Assembly: GCA_947631075.1 (NCBI GenBank)
Contig: CANRJU010000021.1
Location: forward strand, 1-18,177
Direction of reading: 5' to 3'
DNA length: 18,177 nt
Origin: an uncultured Lachnospiraceae bacterium
GTDB lineage: Bacteria; Bacillota; Clostridia; Lachnospirales; Lachnospiraceae
Below the pieces are notes generated by a model. It ran no database searches. It had not been told where the DNA came from and was given only the letters and a program-made list of their open reading frames with translations. Shown here one piece after another: positions 14,247 through 18,177 of the stretch (positions are counted from its first letter, which is position 1; every line of letters begins with the position of its first letter). Position numbers and translations under genes: made by a program.

Positions 14247-15770
14247 ATGCAGAAGAAGATAGTCAGAGTCCTGATAGGGACAGGACTTGTAGTGTCGTTT
14301 GGAATATTTGGCCGTCACGTTGTATCGATGTCCACCACCATGGGGACGGAGACAGAGCTGGCGGGCATGTCGTATACACTGGATCAGTATTGCTCCGTGC
14401 AGGCAGGCGTGGGGCAGGCGGACCCGGAGGCCATCGTTGCCTTTGAGGACGCGCCCAATGGCGGGGGAGAGGATACTTCCGTCAGCGGCACGTCCGTAGA
14501 GGGAGCTACGCCGGAGCCGGAGGTCGAGGAGGTTCAGGCCACGCCGAAGCCGGAGTCCGAGTACGCGAATGTGGGCATATCCATTGCGGCAGATTATGTA
14601 AATATACGGAAGAAGCCGACGACGGAAGCGGAGATCATCGGTAAGCTCTACCGGGGAAGCGCCGCCACGATTATCCGCACAGAGGGCGACTGGGTCTATA
14701 TCAAGTCGGGATCTGTCAGCGGTTACATAATGAAAGATTATCTGGCCATCGGCTACAGCGCGGAGAAGCTGATCGATGACTTTGGAACCAAGTGGGCGAC
14801 CGTTACCACCGAGACGCTGAAGGTGAGAGAGGAGCCCAATACCGAGTGCACCGTCCTCACGCTGATTCCGGAGGATGAGAGCTACGAGGTGCTCAGAGAG
14901 GAGACAGACTGGATCAAGATCCGGGTGGACGGAGATACCACCGGATATGTTTCCAGTGATTATGTAAAGGTATCCGTTCAGTTCGAGAAGGCAGTGTCCA
15001 TCGAGGAGGAGCGGGAGGAAGCGCGGAGAAAGGCAGCCGCGGAGGCAGCGGAGAGAGAGGAGCAGAAGAAGGTTTCTGCCAGAAGCAGTTCATCAAACGA
15101 CAGCTCCAGCAGCAATAGTTCGTCCAGCAGCTCCAGCAACAGCAGTTCTTCTAACAAGAGCAGCAGTTCCAGTAAGAGCAGCGGCAGCAGTAGCAGCTCC
15201 AGCAAGAGCGGCAATTCCGGCAGCAGCTCCAGTAAGAGCAGTTCTTCCGGCAGTTCCAGCAACGGAGGCGGCGGGAAGTCCGGCTCGGCAAGCTCCAGCA
15301 ATGGAAGCGGCGGGGCCAGCGGAGGATCTTCCGGTTCCAGCAATGGTTCCGGCGGCTCCAGCGGAAGCTCGGAATCCAGCGACGGGGGCGGCGGAAGCGC
15401 CCTGGGAAGCGGCGACGGATCCGCCATCGCGTCCTACGCGCTGAAATTTGTGGGGAACCCCTATGTATACGGTGGCACGAGCCTGACAAACGGCACGGAC
15501 TGCTCCGGATTTACCATGTCGGTATTCGCCAAATTCGGCATCAGCCTGCCCCGCGTATCCAGGGACCAGGCCAAGGTGGGCAAGAAGATTGACCCGTCGG
15601 ACGCGGAGGCGGGAGACCTGATTTTCTACGCCAGCGGCGGAAGGGTGAACCATGTGGCGCTCTGCATAGGCGGGGGCCGGGTGGTACACGCCAGCAATCC
15701 GAGAGTGGGTATCATCACGAGCAACATGTATTACCGAACGCCCTACTGCGCAAGACGTGTATTGAATTAA
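14247..15770 (+). CDS. Secreted SH3b-SH3b-NlpC/P60 peptidoglycan endopeptidase with Ser/Gly linker
   Basis: A 507-residue cell-wall hydrolase. An N-terminal hydrophobic segment (about 5-23, VRVLIGTGLVVSFGIFG) acts as signal peptide or anchor. Two bacterial SH3 domains follow: about 107-170 (DYVNIRKKPTTEAEIIGKL) and about 190-245 (LKVREEPNTECTVLTLI). A charged helical stretch (EEEREEARRKAAAEAAERE) leads into a Ser/Gly-rich linker of about 115 residues (279-392). The C-terminal NlpC/P60 domain has Cys419 (TDCSGF), His469 (NHVAL) and His481 (VVHAS) as catalytic residues. It probably cleaves D-Glu to diamino-acid bonds in stem peptides. ATG 14247 follows GGAGGT (14235-14240) by 6 nt. The linker is coded by AGC/TCC/AGT-biased low-complexity DNA. 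It is similar in plan to clostridial autolysins involved in separation or lysis. Confidence 0.92.
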   Translation: MQKKIVRVLIGTGLVVSFGIFGRHVVSMSTTMGTETELAGMSYTLDQYCSVQAGVGQADPEAIVAFEDAPNGGGEDTSVSGTSVEGATPEPEVEEVQATPKPESEYANVGISIAADYVNIRKKPTTEAEIIGKLYRGSAATIIRTEGDWVYIKSGSVSGYIMKDYLAIGYSAEKLIDDFGTKWATVTTETLKVREEPNTECTVLTLIPEDESYEVLREETDWIKIRVDGDTTGYVSSDYVKVSVQFEKAVSIEEEREEARRKAAAEAAEREEQKKVSARSSSSNDSSSSNSSSSSSSNSSSSNKSSSSSKSSGSSSSSSKSGNSGSSSSKSSSSGSSSNGGGGKSGSASSSNGSGGASGGSSGSSNGSGGSSGSSESSDGGGGSALGSGDGSAIASYALKFVGNPYVYGGTSLTNGTDCSGFTMSVFAKFGISLPRVSRDQAKVGKKIDPSDAEAGDLIFYASGGRVNHVALCIGGGRVVHASNPRVGIITSNMYYRTPYCARRVLN

Positions 15771-15771
15771 G

Positions 15772-15842
15772 TTATCCACATTGAGAAGAGACGATTTTGC
15801 GATATTTGCCAGTTATACACATAATTATCAACATTGTCAACA
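15772..15842 (+). promoter_or_regulatory. Cluster of DnaA-box-like 9-mers
   Basis: TTATCCACA (15772-15780) is a perfect DnaA box. TTATACACA (15813-15821) and TTATCAACA (15825-15833) each differ by one base, and TTGTCAACA (15834-15842) by two. All are in the same orientation within 71 bp of A/T-rich intergenic DNA between the NlpC/P60 gene and the hpf promoter. No dnaA or dnaN gene is near, so this is not evidence of oriC; it could be a DnaA-binding cluster for titration or regulation. Confidence 0.5.
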
Positions 15843-15875
15843 AAAATGGTAGACTTTTGTAGCATGAAAATAATG

Positions 15876-15904
15876 TTGCCGAACGAATGCTTTTGTTGTA
15901 TAAT
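15876..15904 (+). promoter_or_regulatory. SigA-type promoter of hpf
   Basis: TTGCCG (15876-15881) and TATAAT (15899-15904) are 17 bp apart. The start should be near 15911, one base before a perfect hairpin. Confidence 0.75.
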
Positions 15905-15911
15905 AGACCTA

Positions 15912-15929
15912 CAGGACATGCCTGTCCTG
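15912..15929 (+). promoter_or_regulatory. 5'-terminal hairpin of hpf mRNA
   Basis: CAGGACA-TGCC-TGTCCTG forms a perfect 7-bp stem with a 4-nt loop, placed at the predicted 5' end of the transcript. It may protect the mRNA from 5' decay or, as DNA, be an operator. Confidence 0.6.
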
Positions 15930-15957
15930 AAACTTATGGGTAAAGGAGCTGAGCATT

Positions 15958-16485
15958 ATGAATTTAGTAATTAGCGGCAAGAACATCGACATCACGGAAG
16001 GGTTACGTTCAGCGGTGGAGGAAAAGATTGGTAAGCTGGAGAGGTATTTCAACGACTCTACAGAGGTACATGTCACTCTGAGTACTGAAAAGAGCCGTCA
16101 GAAGATTGAAGTCACGATTCCGATGAAGGGGAGCATTATCCGCGCCGAGGAGACGAGTTCGGATATGTATGTGTCCATTGATCTTGTGGAGGAGGTCATT
16201 GAGAGACAGCTTCGGAAATATAAGAACAAGCTGATCGACAAAGAGCAGACCGTCGCCCAGTTGAGCCGCACTTTCATCGAGGAAGAAAGCTACGATGAGG
16301 AGGACATCAAGATCATCCGTTCCAAGAAGTTTGCCATGAAGCCGATGGATCCGGAGGAGGCCTGCGTGCAGATGGAACTTCTGGGACACAACTTCTTTGT
16401 ATTCCGCAATGCTGACACCGAGGAGGTCAACGTGGTCTACAAGAGGAAGGGAAGCACGTACGGATTGATTGAGCCGGAGTTTTAG
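15958..16485 (+). CDS. hpf: Ribosome hibernation promoting factor, long form
   Basis: A 175-residue protein. The N-terminal YfiA/HPF domain (about 1-100; MNLVISGKNIDITEGLRSAV) binds the 30S decoding region and blocks mRNA and tRNA. The C-terminal domain (about 120-175; VRSKKF-like IIRSKKFAMKPMDPEEAC, then GHNFFVFRN and VVYKRKGSTYGLIEP) drives dimerisation into 100S ribosomes. The two-domain length marks it as the long form used in Firmicutes. ATG 15958 follows AAAGGAG (15942-15948) by 9 nt. It has its own promoter, a 5' hairpin and a terminator. It lies directly before secA, as in B. subtilis. Confidence 0.96.
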   Translation: MNLVISGKNIDITEGLRSAVEEKIGKLERYFNDSTEVHVTLSTEKSRQKIEVTIPMKGSIIRAEETSSDMYVSIDLVEEVIERQLRKYKNKLIDKEQTVAQLSRTFIEEESYDEEDIKIIRSKKFAMKPMDPEEACVQMELLGHNFFVFRNADTEEVNVVYKRKGSTYGLIEPEF

Positions 16486-16516
16486 AATTACCGATTACAG
16501 AAGCAAGTGAATAAGC

Positions 16517-16553
16517 GGGGACATTTTTCTGACAGGAGGAGTGTCCCCTTTTT
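16517..16553 (+). terminator. Intrinsic terminator of hpf
   Basis: GGGGACA (16517-16523) pairs perfectly with TGTCCCC (16542-16548) across an 18-nt loop, followed by five T residues. Confidence 0.8.
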
Positions 16554-16640
16554 GTTTGTGAGAAGAGTTTTTTCAGGCCATTTTTTATAAAGGCGTTCTT
16601 CACGTGGGGAGCGGGAGCTTTTTGTTTTTGAAAATACCTG

Positions 16641-16669
16641 TTGAAACAGCAGGCGACTAATGGTAAAAT
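16641..16669 (+). promoter_or_regulatory. Promoter of secA with extended -10
   Basis: TTGAAA (16641-16646) and TAAAAT (16664-16669) are 17 bp apart, with a TGG extension before the -10. The predicted start near 16676 lies inside the palindrome GGGGTA-T-TACCCC (16675-16687). The preceding stretch 16554-16640 holds only T-rich runs and a weak wobble-containing hairpin. Confidence 0.7.
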
Positions 16670-16713
16670 AATGTGGGGTATTACCCCGGAGCAAAAGATT
16701 TGGAGTGTGAAGT

Positions 16714-18177
16714 ATGAGTTTATTAAGCAAAATGATCGGGACTCACAGCGAGCGTGAGGTAAAGCGGGTTATTTCCACCGTGGATAAGATCGAGGCGATG
16801 GAGCCGGAGATGGAGAAACTTTCCGATGAAGAACTGAGGGGAAAGACGGCGGAATTTAAGAGGAGATTATCGGCGGGGGAGACGCTGGACGACATCCTGC
16901 CGGAAGCCTATGCCGTGGTGAGGGAGGCCTCTAAGAGAACCATCGGCCTGAGGCATTTCCGGGTGCAGCTGATCGGCGGCGTGATTCTGCACCAGGGGCG
17001 TATCACGGAGATGCGTACCGGCGAGGGAAAGACGCTGGTATCTACCCTTCCGGCCTATCTGAATGCTTTGGAGGAAAAGGGAGTTCATATCGTGACGGTC
17101 AACGATTACCTGGCCAAGCGTGACGCCGAGTGGATGGGCAAGATTCACGAGTTTCTGGGACTGACGGTGGGCGTCATCCTCAACAGCATGGACAATGACG
17201 AGAGGCGGGAGGCATATAACTGTGACATCACCTATGCCACCAACAATGAACTGGGATTTGATTACCTGCGAGACAACATGGTGATCTACAAGGAGCAGCT
17301 GGTGCAGAGAGAGCTGCACTACGCCATTGTGGACGAGGTGGACTCGGTGCTGATCGACGAGGCGCGTACGCCTCTGATTATATCCGGTTCCAGCGGCAAG
17401 TCCACCAAGATTTACGAGGCGTGCGACAATCTGGTGCGCCAGCTGAAGCGCGGTACGGAGAAGGAGCTGTCCAAGATGGACCTCATCATGAGAGAGGACA
17501 GCAACGAGACCGGCGATTATGTCGCCAATGAAAAGGAAAAGACGGTCAATCTGACCGAGCAGGGCGTGAAGAAGGTAGAGAGGTTCTTCCATATAGACAA
17601 CCTGGCGGATCCGGAGAACCTGGAGATTCAGCACTGTGTGAATCTGTCTCTGCGGGCGCACGCGCTGATGCATATTGATAAGGATTATGTGGTGAAGGAC
17701 GACCAGGTGCTCATCGTAGATGAGTTCACGGGACGTATTATGCCGGGACGCCGGTATTCCGACGGACTGCATCAGGCCATTGAGGCGAAGGAGCATGTGA
17801 AGGTCAAGAGGGAGAGCAAGACGCTCGCGACGATTACCTTCCAGAACTTTTTTAACAAATACGCGAAAAAATGCGGTATGACCGGTACCGCGCTGACGGA
17901 GGAAAAGGAGTTCCGCGAGATTTACGGCATGGACGTAGTGGAGGTTCCCACCAATCTTCCGGTGAGGCGTATAGACCGGGAGGATTCTGTTTACAAGACA
18001 AAGCGTGAGAAGCTGAATGCCATCGTGGAGGACATCATGGCGTGCCATGAGAAGGGGCAGCCGGTACTGGTGGGTACCATTACCATCGACGCCTCGGAGG
18101 AACTGTCCCAGATGTTGAAAAAGCGCGGGATTCCTCACAAAGTGCTGAACGCGAAGTTCCATGAGATGGAGGCGGAG
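16714..18177 (+). CDS. secA: Preprotein translocase ATPase SecA, 3'-truncated by the window edge
   Basis: The first 488 codons are present and run off the window without a stop. SecA is the ATPase motor that drives unfolded preproteins through SecYEG. The start is ATG 16714 (MSLLSKMIGTHSEREVKRV) with GGAG (16702-16705) 8 nt upstream. Walker A is MRTGEGKTLV (100-109), with YLAKRDAEWMG and NNELGFDYLRDNM after it. The Walker B/DEAD-like motif is VDEVDSVLIDEARTPLIIS (about 206-224). The preprotein cross-linking domain is followed by DYVVKDDQVLIVDEFTGRIMPGRRYSDGLHQAIEAKE and TFQNFFNKYAKKCGMTGTA, highly conserved SecA blocks. A long minus-strand open frame here is only its antisense. prfB would be expected next, if the B. 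subtilis order holds. Confidence 0.97.
   Translation, partial: MSLLSKMIGTHSEREVKRVISTVDKIEAMEPEMEKLSDEELRGKTAEFKRRLSAGETLDDILPEAYAVVREASKRTIGLRHFRVQLIGGVILHQGRITEMRTGEGKTLVSTLPAYLNALEEKGVHIVTVNDYLAKRDAEWMGKIHEFLGLTVGVILNSMDNDERREAYNCDITYATNNELGFDYLRDNMVIYKEQLVQRELHYAIVDEVDSVLIDEARTPLIISGSSGKSTKIYEACDNLVRQLKRGTEKELSKMDLIMREDSNETGDYVANEKEKTVNLTEQGVKKVERFFHIDNLADPENLEIQHCVNLSLRAHALMHIDKDYVVKDDQVLIVDEFTGRIMPGRRYSDGLHQAIEAKEHVKVKRESKTLATITFQNFFNKYAKKCGMTGTALTEEKEFREIYGMDVVEVPTNLPVRRIDREDSVYKTKREKLNAIVEDIMACHEKGQPVLVGTITIDASEELSQMLKKRGIPHKVLNAKFHEMEAE

Noticed and set aside
14978..15779. Long minus-strand frames rich in Leu/Glu/Pro or in Ala/Gly across the NlpC/P60 gene
   Set aside because: They are the reverse reading of the Ser/Gly codon repeats, with low-complexity products only.
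15771..15957. Chromosomal replication origin
   Set aside because: DnaA boxes are present, but there is no dnaA, dnaN or gidA-type gene near and no clear unwinding element, so only a DnaA-binding cluster is claimed.
16488..16730. An 80-codon minus-strand frame between hpf and secA
   Set aside because: It crosses the hpf terminator and the secA promoter and has no ribosome binding site or recognisable product.
16867..18162. A 431-codon open frame on the minus strand
   Set aside because: It is antisense to secA, whose plus-strand frame has every SecA motif. The minus-strand translation has no recognisable domain and no ribosome binding site.

Overview
The window reads as chromosomal DNA of a motile, Gram-positive anaerobe of the Clostridia, most likely a Lachnospiraceae (Clostridium cluster XIVa). 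The reasons are a SCIFF ranthipeptide precursor next to its radical SAM maturase, an Mbl-type actin gene joined to flagellar rod genes, a long-form Hpf directly before secA, strong AGGAGG-type ribosome binding sites, consensus SigA-type promoters and moderately high GC. No mobile element, CRISPR array, tRNA or rRNA gene was seen.

Layout. Positions 1-1889 hold an aryl-sulfate sulfotransferase whose 5' end lies outside the window. A patatin-like phospholipase (2037-2879) follows, behind a strong promoter that contains a large dyad. Then come scfA (3008-3148, a 46-residue six-cysteine peptide) and scfB (3232-4632, SPASM radical SAM maturase), separated by a 15-bp hairpin. After an A/T-rich gap comes mbl - flhO - flhP - flgJ-like (4800-7940), closed by a terminator. 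recD2, comFC and yvyF (8026-11453) form the next rightward group. A bidirectional terminator then separates two leftward genes, cvfB and an acyl-ACP thioesterase (11518-13138). ridA runs rightward (13404-13784), and a small yjfB-type motility gene runs leftward (13877-14071). A secreted SH3b/NlpC-P60 cell-wall hydrolase (14247-15770), hpf (15958-16485) and the first 488 codons of secA (16714 to the window end) complete the window.

How the genes fit together. Motility and cell-envelope functions recur: Mbl, rod proteins, YvyF, YjfB, NlpC/P60 and SecA. The order comFC-yvyF ... hpf-secA resembles the Bacillus subtilis comF/flagellar/hpf-secA-prfB neighbourhood, with the filament genes absent and unrelated genes in their place. 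Mbl-FlhO-FlhP is also an order known from Bacillus. No wholly new system was evident. The non-coding parts worth a second look are a same-strand cluster of DnaA-box-like sequences before hpf, a degenerate tandem repeat in the thioesterase leader, the hairpin between scfA and scfB, and several promoters with palindromes at or near the start point. Every gap between genes is under 300 bp.
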